Program-made: the position numbers and the translations under genes
NCBI GenBank assembly: GCA_028289465.1
Contig: JANQPM010000059.1
Location: 1-42,078 of the forward strand
Length of the DNA: 42,078 nt
Reading direction: 5' to 3'
Source: Lysobacterales bacterium
Lineage (GTDB): Bacteria; Pseudomonadota; Gammaproteobacteria; Xanthomonadales; SZUA-36
The notes under the pieces: generated by a model
Told to the model about the DNA's origin: nothing
The model's input: only the letters and a program-made list of their open reading frames with translations
The model's database searches: none
Shown here: piece after piece, positions 16,592 through 26,955 of the stretch
Numbering within the stretch: the first letter of the stretch is position 1
How the letters are laid out: each line of letters opens with the position of its first letter

Positions 16592-17365
16592 CTAGTAGCG
16601 GAAGTGTTTGATTTTTTCGCCTTTCTGCCCGAGTTCGGTCATCGCCTCGATGCCGATCTTCAGATGCAGATCGACGAAATTATGCGTGACTTTCTTGTCC
16701 GATTCCTCGGTCTTCACGCCATCCGGTGTCACCGGAGCGTCGGATACCAGTAACAGCGCTCCTCTGGAAATCTCATTTTTGTGCCCGACGATGAATAGCG
16801 TCGCGGTCTCCATATCGATGCCGATGCAGGTCATATCGTGCAGGCGCTGATGAAAACTCTCGTCGTGCTCCCAGACCCGCCGATTGGTGGTGTAAATGAC
16901 TCCGGTGCGGTACTCCATATCGTGGTTGGCGATGATATTCGAGACGAATTTATGCAGCTTGAACGACGGCAGCGCCGGCACTTCGGCCGGAAAATAGTCG
17001 TTGCTGGTGCCTTCGCCGCGGATCGCGGCGATCGGCAGTATGAAATGCCCGATCTCGGTCGAGCGTTTCATACTGCCGCATTTGCCCAGAAACAAAACCC
17101 CCTTGGGCTGAATCGCGGTCAGCAGATCCATCACCGTCGCCGCGTTGCTGGAGCCGATACCGAAATTGATAATGGTCAGTCCGTTGTCGTTAGTGGCCGC
17201 CTGCATCGGCCGATCGACTCCGTAGATACGGCAATTGAACTGCTCGGCGAATTGCTGAACATAATTTTTGAAATTGGTCAGCAGAATATATTCGCCGAAC
17301 TTCTCCAGCGGCATACCGGTATAGCGGGGCAACCAGTTCCGCGTGATATCCAGTTTGTTTAACAT
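16592..17365 (-). CDS. AMP nucleosidase-like phosphorylase-superfamily protein (short type)
   Basis: Predicted to hydrolyse AMP to adenine and ribose-5-phosphate; cytoplasmic. The 257-residue protein is a complete nucleoside phosphorylase fold of the short AMN-like type, roughly half the length of E. coli Amn. Landmarks are NWLPRYTGMPLEKFGEYIL, IINFGIGSSNAATVMDLL, VLFLGKCGS, LPIAAIRGEGTSNDYFP, TTNRRVWEHDE, IDMETATLF (active-site Glu/Met strand) and LLLVSDAPVTPDGVKTEESD. From memory these blocks are nearly the same as in Bacteroidetes homologues, which suggests lateral transfer between phyla (inference). A GGAG site precedes the ATG, with TATAAT about 65 bp upstream. It appears to be a monocistronic unit, separated from hda by 217 bp. 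Substrate assignment is by family only. Confidence 0.85.
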   Translation of the reverse strand: MLNKLDITRNWLPRYTGMPLEKFGEYILLTNFKNYVQQFAEQFNCRIYGVDRPMQAATNDNGLTIINFGIGSSNAATVMDLLTAIQPKGVLFLGKCGSMKRSTEIGHFILPIAAIRGEGTSNDYFPAEVPALPSFKLHKFVSNIIANHDMEYRTGVIYTTNRRVWEHDESFHQRLHDMTCIGIDMETATLFIVGHKNEISRGALLLVSDAPVTPDGVKTEESDKKVTHNFVDLHLKIGIEAMTELGQKGEKIKHFRY

Positions 17366-17429
17366 CTAGTTCTCCATTGTTCTGATTGGAGCCGTAGGCG
17401 ACCCAGCGGAGCGGGCGCAAGACTCCTTG

Positions 17430-17435
17430 ATTATA
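17430..17435 (-). promoter_or_regulatory. Candidate -10 box of the AMP nucleosidase homologue
   Basis: A perfect TATAAT on the minus strand lies about 65 bp before the start at 17365. No convincing -35 hexamer stands 16-18 bp upstream, so an activator may be needed, or the match may be chance. Confidence 0.4.
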
Positions 17436-17474
17436 AGGTCGGTCCGCGTCCTATGCCCGGCCAAACGGATTATC

Positions 17475-17542
17475 ACCCGCAGGCGGGTAGGAATAACCAG
17501 GCCGGCGGCGTACCGATTTGGCGTCAGCATGGTTTGACGCCA
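17475..17542. repeat. Two inverted repeats in the hda to AMP nucleosidase gap
   Basis: The 217-bp gap at 17366-17582 has no gene I can support. It contains ACCCGC/GCGGGT at 17475-17480 and 17483-17488, and TGGCGTCA/TGACGCCA at 17519-17526 and 17535-17542. The second begins about 40 bases after the hda stop on the minus strand. Neither is followed by a T-run, so they may act as mRNA 3'-end hairpins or rho-dependent ends rather than intrinsic terminators. Confidence 0.5.
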
Positions 17543-17582
17543 TGGGCCGGTCTAAGTGTGGGCGTGGATACGTTTCAGTATA

Positions 17583-18299
17583 TCAGACCGGCGCTGCCCG
17601 AATGGCCTGCAACACCGAACGCGCCAACGGCACGGTGATGCTGCGCTTGGCGGCAAACGCTGCTTGCTGCAGTTGATCTAGTATATCGAGCAGGCCGCGC
17701 AAATCGCGGCTGCTGCGGCTAAGCAGATAGCGCCCGACCGCTTCCGGCAGTTCGACGCCGGCGCGCGCGGCTGCCTGATTCAGCACTTGCATTTTGTCCT
17801 CGTCGGACAGCGGTTTTAGCTGTAGCTGCGTCCCCCAGCCCAGCCGCGAACGCAGATCGGGTAAATCAATAGCCAGGTCACGCGGTTTGTCGCGGGAAGC
17901 CAGCACCAGGCGCCCGCCCTCGTCGCGGATTCGGTTGAACAGGTGAAACAAGGCCTCTTCCCAAGGCCGCTGGCCACCAACAGCCTGAATATCGTCGACG
18001 CAGACCAGTTGCAGATGTTCGAGTCCATCCAGTATTCCGGCCGCTTCGGCGGGCAGGCGCTTCAGTGGCAGATAGAAGGCTTGCAGGCCCGACTCGCGCG
18101 CCCGGTGGCACAGCCCGTTCAACAGATGCGTTTTGCCGCTGCTGGCCGGTCCTGACAAAAATATACTGGCCGAAGCCTCGTTCAGCAGGGCTTTCAGGCT
18201 GTCGAGTACAGCCGCATTCGCACCGGGTACGAAATCGTGCAGACGATCATCCCGGTGCGGTTCCAGTGGCAGCAGTATCTGCGGACTGCCCGCACTCAT
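17583..18299 (-). CDS. hda: DnaA regulatory inactivator Hda
   Basis: AAA+ protein related to DnaA domain III that, with the sliding clamp, stimulates hydrolysis of DnaA-ATP to prevent re-initiation of replication. The 238-residue protein begins with a clamp-binding-like motif QILLPL at 7-12, followed by HDFVPGANAAVL. Walker A is GPASSGKT at 50-57 and Walker B is LVCVDDIQAV. The C-terminal lid includes GVELPEAVGRYLLSRSSRDLRGLLDILDQLQQ, with the sensor II-type arginine in SSRDLRGL. Its ATG overlaps the PerM gene's stop by ATGA, so the two are coupled; this order is common in gammaproteobacteria. Confidence 0.93.
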   Translation of the reverse strand: MSAGSPQILLPLEPHRDDRLHDFVPGANAAVLDSLKALLNEASASIFLSGPASSGKTHLLNGLCHRARESGLQAFYLPLKRLPAEAAGILDGLEHLQLVCVDDIQAVGGQRPWEEALFHLFNRIRDEGGRLVLASRDKPRDLAIDLPDLRSRLGWGTQLQLKPLSDEDKMQVLNQAAARAGVELPEAVGRYLLSRSSRDLRGLLDILDQLQQAAFAAKRSITVPLARSVLQAIRAAPV

Positions 18300-19417
18300 G
18301 GCTCTTCGATTTTCACCGGGTCGCGTTCATACAGGCGGCTGGACTTGTACCATTCGTGGGCATGCCTGAGCAGCACCATCAGCACTGCTGCCACCGGTAA
18401 CGCCAGCAGGATTCCGAAAAAACCGAATAGCTGGCCGCCGGCCAGCACGGCGAATATCACGGCAACCGGATGCAGGCCGATCTTGTCGCCGACCAGCCAC
18501 GGTGTCAGCAGCATGCCCTCCATGGCCTGGCCGATAATAAAAACGATACAGACGGCGATCGGACCCCACCAGCCGTCAAATGGCACCACGGAGACCACAA
18601 TGGCCGCCGCAAAGCCGACAATCGACCCCAAATACGGAATAAAGCTCAGCAACCCCGCGCCCATGCCGATCAGAAAGGCCAGGTCGATACCGGCGATCCA
18701 CAGACCGATCGAATAAATCAGGCCCAGCGCCAGCATCACGCCTAGCTGACCGCGGATAAACGCGCTCATGCGTTCGTCCGCCTCGCCGGCGAGCTGGCTC
18801 AGCGTCGGTTCCAGATGCCGCGGAATCAATTGATGAACGGCGGCAACCAGTTGGTCCCAGTCCCGCAGCAGATAAAAAGTGACCACCGGTATCAGAACCA
18901 GATTGGCTACCCAGCCCAGCAATGCCGCACCGGACCGGCTGACATAGCTGACCACGGCTGCTGCCACACCGCCTGCCTGCTGCCAGTTTTCGCGCAGCAG
19001 ATGAGTGATCTGACTCAGTTCCAACTGGCTCGCTTCCAAACCGATCAGGTTCTGCAGCCACGGAATGACCGTATCCTTGATCCAGTTCAGGTACTGCGGC
19101 ATTTTCACCACCAGCCTGCTGATCTGATTCTCCATTAACGGCACGATAATCAGCAGGAAAAGCACCAGCAGCAAAGTCATTAACAAGAACACCACGGATA
19201 CCGCAGCGGTCCGGTTGAAACGGCGCATTTTTTCCAGCCGGTCGGCCAACGGATCGCCGAGATAAGCCAGCAATGCCGATACGGCAAACGGCGTCATGAC
19301 CGGGGAAAGACGATACAGCAGCCAGCCCAGGCCGACCACCAGCGCCAGTACCAGCCATTTTTGTGAATCAGTGAGCAATGTTGGCCTGTTTGGCCTTATC
19401 GGACCAGATCCAGACAT
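18296..19417 (-). CDS. perM: AI-2E/PerM family membrane protein
   Basis: Inner-membrane protein of the PerM/YdiK/TqsA (AI-2E transporter) family; substrates vary by member and none can be assigned here. The 373-residue protein has about eight hydrophobic segments. They begin with KWLVLALVVGLGWLLYRL and SPVMTPFAVSALLAYL, include AAVSVVFLLMTLLLVLFLLI and end with GQLFGFFGILLALPVAAVL. The family motif PYLGSIVGFAAAI appears in the C-terminal half. The ATG at 19417 overlaps the upstream gene by 50 bp; an alternative TTG at 19378 overlaps by only 11 bp, and neither has a strong ribosome-binding site. It sits between the phosphatidyltransferase and hda in one minus-strand run. Confidence 0.88.
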   Translation of the reverse strand: MSGSGPIRPNRPTLLTDSQKWLVLALVVGLGWLLYRLSPVMTPFAVSALLAYLGDPLADRLEKMRRFNRTAAVSVVFLLMTLLLVLFLLIIVPLMENQISRLVVKMPQYLNWIKDTVIPWLQNLIGLEASQLELSQITHLLRENWQQAGGVAAAVVSYVSRSGAALLGWVANLVLIPVVTFYLLRDWDQLVAAVHQLIPRHLEPTLSQLAGEADERMSAFIRGQLGVMLALGLIYSIGLWIAGIDLAFLIGMGAGLLSFIPYLGSIVGFAAAIVVSVVPFDGWWGPIAVCIVFIIGQAMEGMLLTPWLVGDKIGLHPVAVIFAVLAGGQLFGFFGILLALPVAAVLMVLLRHAHEWYKSSRLYERDPVKIEEP

Positions 19418-19922
19418 AATGTAACCCGCTTGCGATGGTGGTAGCCGCCACCGCCGGAACCAGCCACGTTTCGATATCCACCGGCGGCATCCAGCCGGAA
19501 AGACGCAGCAGCACCAGCAATACCAGAGCGACCAGAAGAAACGTATTGAACTTGCTGAGCCAGGTCGGTGAGGCCGTTACCGGCTCGATGCGATAATGGT
19601 AATACAAACCGCCGCCGACGATGATGACTTCCCGTAACACCACCAGCGCCACCAGCCATAGCGGCAGGTGGCCCAGTATGGTCAGCGATACGGTCGCAGC
19701 CAGCATCAGCAGTTTATCGGCCAACGGATCCAACATGCCGCCGAATTCCGTCTGCCAATTGAATCGGCGCGCCAGAAAGCCGTCGATCAAATCACTGAAG
19801 CCGGCCACGAAGGCCAATATCAGCGCACTGCGGAATTCGCCGATAAACAGCAGTACCACCAGCGGAATGACGGCAACAATCCGAAACAGCGTCAGTGCAT
19901 TGGGCAGCAGGCGAAGATTCAC
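19368..19922 (-). CDS. CDP-alcohol phosphatidyltransferase (PgsA-like)
   Basis: Inner-membrane phospholipid synthase that transfers a phosphatidyl group from CDP-diacylglycerol to an alcohol, most likely glycerol-3-phosphate (PgsA type). The 184-residue protein carries the full catalytic signature DGFLARRFNWQTEFGGMLDP and then LAD, i.e. DGxxAR, eight residues, GxxxDxxxD. It has about five to six transmembrane helices and the N-terminal NALTLFRIVAVIPLV typical of PgsA. It ends inside the 5' part of the PerM reading frame and begins 4 bp before the end of the DUF2066 gene, so all are coupled. The precise alcohol is not determined by the motif. Whether the genome has another PgsA cannot be seen here. 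Confidence 0.9.
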   Translation of the reverse strand: MNLRLLPNALTLFRIVAVIPLVVLLFIGEFRSALILAFVAGFSDLIDGFLARRFNWQTEFGGMLDPLADKLLMLAATVSLTILGHLPLWLVALVVLREVIIVGGGLYYHYRIEPVTASPTWLSKFNTFLLVALVLLVLLRLSGWMPPVDIETWLVPAVAATTIASGLHYVWIWSDKAKQANIAH

Positions 19923-21031
19923 TGCTGCAACTCGTAAACGCGAGCCGCACCGCCCAGCGCCTGCCCGACCGGGTACAAAAAGCCGGAACGGTCCAGCTCA
20001 TCGAACAAGTAGCCCGGTACCGCATTCAGGCTGAGCCGGAAACGCACCCGGGCACCCTGAGCGCCCGCGATGTCGACCTGGTCGACATAACCCAGGCCGG
20101 CCAGGTAGTCCAGACAGCGGGCATAATCTTCCGGGCCGCTGACATTGATCACATCAATGGCCTCGACCCAGCTACCCTGATCCGAGGCCGCGATGCTGCG
20201 CGCGCCCGCCAGACGGCTGACCGAGGCTTGAATACCCGATTCGATCGCCTGGCTCAAGGTTGCGCCGGAGCTGCGCCAGTTCCACTGTTCGCTGCCGGTG
20301 TTCATGCTCCAGCGGACCTGCCAGCCGTCACCGCCGGGGTAGGCGGCCGCCAGCAACGCATTGTCCTGGCCCAGGGCACGGGCGCTGCGCAATGCGGTAT
20401 TGGTAAACCCGCCCCAGATTTCCTGGGTGCGCACCGGCGGCCGGGTTTCGCCATCGGCCGCCAGATGAACGCTTAGCGGCAAACCGAGCCGCTGCGCGCT
20501 GTCGGCCGCGACAAACGCAATGAACTCGTCCGTATCGTCGAGAAATCGGCGGCCGGCGCCATCGTCAAGTGCCATGAACAAACGCGTCGCGCGGCGCTGC
20601 TTCGGCCATAACGGCAGCCTCATTTCGCGCACGGCGCGGTCCAGCGCCCCCGGGTCGAAGCGGACGATCAACCGGAGTTGGTCGTACTGCTGGCCGCCGT
20701 CCAGCGCATAACGGTGACGCGTATATGCGAAGCCCTGCATCCAGTTCCGCGCTTCCGTTTCCAGTCCGCTGAAACGCACCGCGGCGGTAGCGTGCGGTAT
20801 ACCGGTCAGTTTCGCCAGTGCGTTGGCCAGCGCGACCGGAATCGCCGCGTCGCGTTCAGCGGCACTCTGATCCGCGACGACGGCCTCACCGGTATATAAC
20901 GCCGCTTCGGACTCCGCCGCTGATGCATTAAATGCCAACGCGAAAAACAACACCATCAGGCATGCGGCGGGATACCTACATAGCGGCCTGTGCAGCGCGG
21001 ACGTTCCAGTTGCCAATTTCCGATTTGCCAT
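19919..21031 (-). CDS. DUF2066 family exported protein
   Basis: Predicted periplasmic protein of unknown function matching the DUF2066 family often encoded next to purM in gammaproteobacteria. The start at about 21031 ([13 protein letters not shown]) gives 370 residues with a signal sequence [18 protein letters not shown]. An in-frame TTG at 21142 would run into the purM coding region and is rejected. The mature protein starts [34 protein letters not shown], a segment reported in this family, followed by alternating strands and short helices and no catalytic motif that I can point to. It overlaps the phosphatidyltransferase gene by 4 bp. The 94-bp gap to divergent purM should hold both promoters; I could not pick convincing boxes. 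Confidence 0.8.
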   Translation of the reverse strand: MANRKLATGTSALHRPLCRYPAACLMVLFFALAFNASAAESEAALYTGEAVVADQSAAERDAAIPVALANALAKLTGIPHATAAVRFSGLETEARNWMQGFAYTRHRYALDGGQQYDQLRLIVRFDPGALDRAVREMRLPLWPKQRRATRLFMALDDGAGRRFLDDTDEFIAFVAADSAQRLGLPLSVHLAADGETRPPVRTQEIWGGFTNTALRSARALGQDNALLAAAYPGGDGWQVRWSMNTGSEQWNWRSSGATLSQAIESGIQASVSRLAGARSIAASDQGSWVEAIDVINVSGPEDYARCLDYLAGLGYVDQVDIAGAQGARVRFRLSLNAVPGYLFDELDRSGFLYPVGQALGGAARVYELQQ

Positions 21032-21125
21032 AAAAGTAATGTTCCTGCCCGGCGAAAAAATCCGCCGCAAGCCAGCGAATAAGATACCATATGCAGCGTT
21101 TTTCGCGTCGGCTAAGCGGAATATT

Positions 21126-22190
21126 ATGAACCAGAAAGACAAGCATCGCGTGACAGGCCTGAACTATCGGGATGCCGGCGTGGATATCGCCGCCGGCAAT
21201 GCGCTGGTTGAACGCATCAAACCGGCTGTAAAAGCTACGCTGAGGCCTGAAGTGCTGGCCGGACTCGGTGGTTTCGGTGCGCTGTTTCAACCGGACCTCA
21301 GCCGCTTTCAAGAGCCGGTGCTGGTATCCGGCACCGACGGCGTCGGCACCAAACTGTTGCTCGCACGCCAGCTCGGTATTCACGATACCATCGGCATCGA
21401 CCTGGTCGCGATGTGCGTGAACGACATTCTGGCGCAGGGAGCGGAGCCGCTGTTCTTCCTGGATTACTTCGCCTGCGGCAAACTGAATCTGGATCAGGCC
21501 GAAACCGTCATTCGCGGCATCGCAGCAGGTTGCGGCGAGGCCGGCTGTGCATTGATCGGCGGAGAGACTGCCGAAATGCCCGGAATGTACACCCGCGAGG
21601 ACTACGACCTGGCCGGCTTTGCAGTCGGTATTGTCGACCGCTCGGCGATCATCGACGGCCGCCGTATCCGGGCCGGCCACCGACTTATCGGCCTGGCCTC
21701 TTCCGGCCCGCATTCCAACGGCTACTCGCTGATCCGCAAAGTGCTGCAGGTTTCGGACCACGATCCCGGCCGACCCCTTGTCGGCGACGATTCGAATACC
21801 AGTTTGGCCCACGCGCTGCTCGCGCCAACCCGAATTTACGTAAAGTCCGTGTTGTCTTTGCTGTCTTCAGGAACAATCGACGGTCTGGCCCATATTACCG
21901 GCGGCGGGCTGACCGAGAACATCGTGCGCACCCTGCCCGCCGATCTGGCACTGGAAATCGACTTATCGACCTGGCAATGGCCGGCAGTTTTCCGCTGGCT
22001 GCAAACCGAGGGCGGGATCGCCGAAATGGAAATGCTGCGCACGTTCAACTGCGGTATCGGCATGGTGCTGGTCACCCCGGAGAACGCCGCACAGTCCGTG
22101 CTGCAGGCCGCCAGCGCAGCCGGCGAGACGGCTTTCGAGATCGGCCAGGTTGTACCCGCCGCCAATGAACGCGTCATCTACCACCGCTGA
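21126..22190 (+). CDS. purM: Phosphoribosylformylglycinamidine cyclo-ligase PurM
   Basis: AIR synthetase, fifth step of de novo purine synthesis: closes FGAM to aminoimidazole ribonucleotide using ATP. The ATG at 21126 gives 354 residues, near the E. coli length of 345. Motifs match PurM throughout: [104 protein letters not shown] and [10 protein letters not shown]. An upstream in-frame start at 21039 adds unconserved residues and is rejected. Its stop lies 26 bp inside the purN frame, so the pair is translationally coupled, as in E. coli where purMN form an operon. Confidence 0.97.
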   Translation: MNQKDKHRVTGLNYRDAGVDIAAGNALVERIKPAVKATLRPEVLAGLGGFGALFQPDLSRFQEPVLVSGTDGVGTKLLLARQLGIHDTIGIDLVAMCVNDILAQGAEPLFFLDYFACGKLNLDQAETVIRGIAAGCGEAGCALIGGETAEMPGMYTREDYDLAGFAVGIVDRSAIIDGRRIRAGHRLIGLASSGPHSNGYSLIRKVLQVSDHDPGRPLVGDDSNTSLAHALLAPTRIYVKSVLSLLSSGTIDGLAHITGGGLTENIVRTLPADLALEIDLSTWQWPAVFRWLQTEGGIAEMEMLRTFNCGIGMVLVTPENAAQSVLQAASAAGETAFEIGQVVPAANERVIYHR

Positions 22191-22836
22191 ACGCCGGCAA
22201 CCGCTTTCCGTCGCGGTGCTGATTTCCGGCAGAGGAAGCAACTTTCGGGCACTGCATCAGGCGGCGGACCGGATCGGCATTCGTATCCCGGTGGTTATCA
22301 GCAATCGGCCCGATGCCGAAGGACTGAAATACGCACAGACCGCCGGCGTTCCGGCCTGCTGCATTGATCGGCGTAAGTACTCCCGCAGCGCATTCGACCA
22401 GGCACTGCAGGCGAAGCTGGATAGCCTGCAGCCCGAATTGCTGGTTCTCGCCGGTTTTATGCACATATTGGGCGACGCCTTCGTCGCCGACTGGTCGGCG
22501 CGGATGATCAATATCCACCCGTCTTTGCTGCCGAAATATCCCGGCCTGAACACGCACCGCAATGTCCTCGCGAATGGCGATTCCGAACACGGCGCAAGCG
22601 TCCATTTCGTGACCGCAAAACTGGACGGCGGCCCGGTTATCAGCCAATGCCGGATACCGGTGATGCCTGAAGACAGCCCGCAAAGCCTGGCCCGGCGCCT
22701 GTTACCCGAGGAACATCGCCTGCTGGTGCGGACGGTGGAATTATTCGCCGGGCGGCGTGTCGAACTACGGGATAATCTGATCTGCCTGGACGAGCGGCTA
22801 CTGAACGATGCATTGCAATTGGACCAAGACCTTTAA
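22165..22836 (+). CDS. purN: Phosphoribosylglycinamide formyltransferase PurN
   Basis: Folate-dependent GAR transformylase, third step of de novo purine synthesis. The ATG at 22165 (MNASSTT) gives 223 residues with a short extra N-terminus before [17 protein letters not shown], the phosphate loop. The active-site region [18 protein letters not shown] contains the catalytic Asn and His, and [19 protein letters not shown] contains the catalytic Asp. It overlaps purM by 26 bp and the DUF3108 gene by 29 bp, making a tightly packed three-gene unit. Confidence 0.96.
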   Translation: MNASSTTAERRQPLSVAVLISGRGSNFRALHQAADRIGIRIPVVISNRPDAEGLKYAQTAGVPACCIDRRKYSRSAFDQALQAKLDSLQPELLVLAGFMHILGDAFVADWSARMINIHPSLLPKYPGLNTHRNVLANGDSEHGASVHFVTAKLDGGPVISQCRIPVMPEDSPQSLARRLLPEEHRLLVRTVELFAGRRVELRDNLICLDERLLNDALQLDQDL

Positions 22837-23566
22837 GCCCGCGGCAGCACTGCTGGCGCTGTTGCTGGCCGGTAACGGACTGGCCAGGCCTCTGCCGTAC
22901 ACGGCGGACTACGACCTGTACCGCAACAGCAAGCGCATCGGTGAGGCGAGCGTGACCCTGGAACTCATGCCGAACGGCGACTACCGCTATTCGATGAACA
23001 GCAAAGGTACCAAAGGCCTGGCCCGGCTACTCGGTGCCACCGATTCGGAATACGCCGAGTTCCGTTATCGGGACGGTCAGTTCGTACCGCTGAAATACGA
23101 GACCCAAAGCAAAGTCGCCGGTAAAAAACACCACTGGATTGCGAACTTCGACTGGTCACAGCAACTGGCCGTCGGTTCCGAGGACAGCGAGGCATTTTCC
23201 GTCCCGCTGCAGAGCGGTACGCTGGATCCGATTACGCTGAGCTTTGCGCTGCGTCAGGAACTCGGCCGGGTCAACGAAGACATGCGCTACCGCTTGCTGG
23301 ACAAAAACGAGATCGAAGAGCAGCGCTTTTCCGTCGCCACAGCGGAACCGATACAGATTGCATCCGGCTGCACCGAAGGCATTCGAGTCGAGCGGGTGCG
23401 GCAAAACAGTCAGCGCTTCACCATAAGCTGGTATGCGCCGACTACCCATCAGGTGCTGCTGCGCCTGGATCACGGCAAGCACGGCAAGGACACCATGAGC
23501 CTGCGCCTGCAGTCATTGATGGTCGCCGGCCAGCCGGTCACCATAGGCGCCGATTGCGATAGCTGA
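22808..23566 (+). CDS. DUF3108 family exported protein
   Basis: Predicted periplasmic protein of unknown function. The 252 residues begin with a signal peptide ([22 protein letters not shown]). The mature part starts LPYTADYDLYRNSKRIGEASVTLEL, the usual DUF3108 opening in which a YxxxxxGxxxG-like strand pair starts a beta-rich barrel-type domain. Further family-like segments are TDSEYAEFRYRDGQFVPLKYET and GTLDPITLSFALRQEL. Related proteins are encoded next to purN in several gammaproteobacteria, but I know of no shown link to purine synthesis. It overlaps purN by 29 bp and probably depends on its translation. Two cysteines at the ends of the domain may form a disulfide. Confidence 0.85.
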   Translation: MHCNWTKTFKPAAALLALLLAGNGLARPLPYTADYDLYRNSKRIGEASVTLELMPNGDYRYSMNSKGTKGLARLLGATDSEYAEFRYRDGQFVPLKYETQSKVAGKKHHWIANFDWSQQLAVGSEDSEAFSVPLQSGTLDPITLSFALRQELGRVNEDMRYRLLDKNEIEEQRFSVATAEPIQIASGCTEGIRVERVRQNSQRFTISWYAPTTHQVLLRLDHGKHGKDTMSLRLQSLMVAGQPVTIGADCDS

Positions 23567-23620
23567 CGCGGCCGGCGGCGGCTGTAACATCTGCTTACTT
23601 AAGCTGGCGCAGCATGCGGT

Positions 23621-23626
23621 TATAAT
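23621..23626 (+). promoter_or_regulatory. Candidate -10 box of the M48 protease gene
   Basis: TATAAT stands about 32 bp before the ATG at 23658, placing a transcription start in the right spot for a short leader with GGAG. The -35 region (CTTAAG about 17 bp upstream) is poor. Confidence 0.45.
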
Positions 23627-23657
23627 GATTCCGGCGTTTTCAGAGCGGAGTCGTCCC

Positions 23658-25223
23658 ATGCGTAAATTATTTGCCCCTGTTCTACTATCTCTGTGGTTTC
23701 TTGCCGGCTGCAGCGTCAATCCGGTTACCGGCGAGCGCAACCTGAATTTCTACGGCGCCGATTGGGAGCAGAATATCGGCCAGCAAATGTATGCGCCGAT
23801 GCGCCAATCGCAAGGCGGTGACTATATCGTCGATCCGGCTGTCGCGAGCTACGTGCAGAGCGTGGGTAGCCGGCTGGCGGCCCAGGCCAAGCGCAACGGC
23901 CAGCTGGACTTCGAGTTCCACGTGCTGAATGACTCCACCCCGAACGCCTGGGCCCTGCCGGGCGGAAAAATCGTGATCAATCGCGGACTGCTGACCGAAT
24001 TACAGTCCGAGGCGGAACTGGCCGCGGTACTTGGCCACGAAATCGTGCACGCGGACGCCGCGCACGGCGCGCGCGCACAGTCCAAAGGCGTATTTACCCA
24101 GGTCGGCATGATGGCCGCGATGATTTACGGCAGTTCCAAGGCCGAATCGCGCGCCGGCCAGCAGGTAGCGATGATGGTGCCGCAGCTCGGCGCTCAACTG
24201 ATCACTCAGAAGTACGGCCGGGACGCCGAGCGCGAATCGGACTACTACGGTATGCAGTATATGTCACAGGCCGGCTACGACCCGCAGGGCGCGGTCGATT
24301 TGCAGCAGACGTTCGTGAAGCTCTCCGAAGGCCGGCGCAGCGATTGGATTTCCGGGCTGTTCGCTTCCCACCCGCCGTCGCAGGAACGCGTACAGAACAA
24401 CAAGGAAACGGCAGCCAGCCTGCCCGACGGGGGCGACCTGGGACGCCAGCGCTACCAGCAGAAGATGGCCTATTTGAAACGCATCGCACCCGCTTACGAG
24501 GCGCATGACAAGGCGCGCAAGGCATTGGCCGAGGACAAGCCGCAGGAGGCCCGCAAACTGGCCAGAGAAGCACTGCGCAAGGAACCCCGGGAAGCGCTGT
24601 TTCATGCGCTGAGCGGCGATATTCATGCCAGCCAGAAGCGCTACCAGCAGGCGGCCAATGCCTACAGCGCCGCCATTAAGCGCGACTCGAACTTCTTCTA
24701 CCACTACCTGCGCCGCGGCCAGGTACGGCACGAATTGAACCGTTTCGAAATCGCGCGGCAGGACCTGGAAAAGAGTATGCAGCTTCTGCCTACCGCACAG
24801 GGGCATTACCTGCTGGGCAATCTGGAGCGCCGGGCCGGGCGGATGGATTCAGCGCTGAAACATTATCAGGCGGCGGCCCAGTCGAACTCTGCGGTCGGCA
24901 AGCAGGCTCAGCGCGAGTTGGTCCTGATGGACCTGCCCAGCAATCCTCAGAACTACGTCAAGACCCGGGCACAACTGGACAGCTCGGGGAACATCTATGC
25001 GCTGGTCGGCAACCAGGCACCGGTAGCGGTCAAGAACATCGTGGTGCGGGTGGCCTGGGTCGATAATAACGGCCAGGTCAGAGAAACCAATCGTCAGTAC
25101 GCGGGACCGCTGGCCGCCGGCCAGACCGCGAATCTGCCTTTACGCCTGGGCCGACTCAGCGACCCGAACCAGCTATCGCAGCGCGTCAGGGTCACGATCA
25201 GCGCAGCACAGGTTGCCGAATAA
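23658..25223 (+). CDS. M48 family zinc metalloprotease lipoprotein with TPR repeats (BepA-like)
   Basis: Probable envelope quality-control protease. From the ATG at 23658 it has 521 residues. The N-terminus MRKLFAPVLLSLWFLAGC is a lipoprotein signal with lipobox LAGC; Ser at +2 predicts the outer membrane. The zinc site is HEIVH at 127-131, completed by E191 and D195 in the ERESD segment. TPR-like helices cover about 285-430 (DKARKALAEDKPQEARKLAREALRKEPREALFHALSGD), followed by a C-terminal beta-rich domain of about 90 residues (VGNQAPVAVKNIVVRVAWVDNNGQVRE). E. coli BepA has the protease and TPR parts but not lipidation or the extra tail. It is a separate transcription unit after purN-DUF3108 and faces murA. 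Confidence 0.9.
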   Translation: MRKLFAPVLLSLWFLAGCSVNPVTGERNLNFYGADWEQNIGQQMYAPMRQSQGGDYIVDPAVASYVQSVGSRLAAQAKRNGQLDFEFHVLNDSTPNAWALPGGKIVINRGLLTELQSEAELAAVLGHEIVHADAAHGARAQSKGVFTQVGMMAAMIYGSSKAESRAGQQVAMMVPQLGAQLITQKYGRDAERESDYYGMQYMSQAGYDPQGAVDLQQTFVKLSEGRRSDWISGLFASHPPSQERVQNNKETAASLPDGGDLGRQRYQQKMAYLKRIAPAYEAHDKARKALAEDKPQEARKLAREALRKEPREALFHALSGDIHASQKRYQQAANAYSAAIKRDSNFFYHYLRRGQVRHELNRFEIARQDLEKSMQLLPTAQGHYLLGNLERRAGRMDSALKHYQAAAQSNSAVGKQAQRELVLMDLPSNPQNYVKTRAQLDSSGNIYALVGNQAPVAVKNIVVRVAWVDNNGQVRETNRQYAGPLAAGQTANLPLRLGRLSDPNQLSQRVRVTISAAQVAE

Positions 25224-25239
25224 CATCAGTCGCTATCCG

Positions 25240-26513
<1,274 letters not shown>

Positions 26514-26524
26514 CTAGAACCCGC

Positions 26525-26755
26525 TCAGGCCTGTGCTTCCGGCGTGCGCGTTTGCAGCCTCAGCGCGTGAATTTCATTGCCCATCAATGTACCCAGTGCC
26601 GCATATACCATGCGATGCCGGGAAATCATGCTCTTGCCGGAAAAGTCATCCGAGACTACGATGGCTTCAAAATGCACGCCGTCGTCACTGCTGACGCTGA
26701 CCTCGGCGCCGGGCAAGCCGTCTCGAATCAGTTGCTCTATCATCTGGCTGTCCAT
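26525..26755 (-). CDS. ibaG: BolA/IbaG family protein
   Basis: Small BolA-fold protein, 76 residues, upstream of murA exactly as ibaG (yrbA) is in E. coli. BolA proteins pair with monothiol glutaredoxins and bind or transfer [2Fe-2S] clusters; IbaG has been linked to acid stress. The family core VHFEAIVVSDDFSGKSMISRH is followed by RMVYAALG and the final helix GTLMGNEIHALRLQT. The His in SRHRMVY is a usual cluster ligand. The ATG at 26755 is preceded by AGGTG. The 200-bp region to the divergent yrbG-like gene (26756-26955) should contain promoters both ways; it is locally AT-rich but I could not assign boxes with confidence. Confidence 0.93.
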   Translation of the reverse strand: MDSQMIEQLIRDGLPGAEVSVSSDDGVHFEAIVVSDDFSGKSMISRHRMVYAALGTLMGNEIHALRLQTRTPEAQA

Positions 26756-26955
26756 AGACTATCGCACCTTGACCGGCCGAATGGCACTTGTCTTTGTCCC
26801 GTGGCCGTATTAATAAGAGGAAAGCGTTGCATCATATCGGATTCGGCGCATCGAACAAACCGCTGTGACATCATAATGAGTGCAACAATAAAGTGGAGAC
26901 CAGTCGACCGGTGAAAACGTTCAACAGCATTCCCGCAATGCCGGGAGCGGCCTGA

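Noticed and set aside
21032..21125. PurR-like box before purM (GCAGCGTTTTTCGCG)
   Set aside because: It is one base short in the left half and does not keep the symmetry of the known site, so it is likely chance.
26782..26797. Possible sigma-54 promoter TGGCAC...TTGT upstream of the yrbG-kds-lpt-rpoN run
   Set aside because: The distance between the GG and the downstream T/G element is one base too long, and the conserved GC is missing; sigma-54 promoters tolerate little change in spacing.
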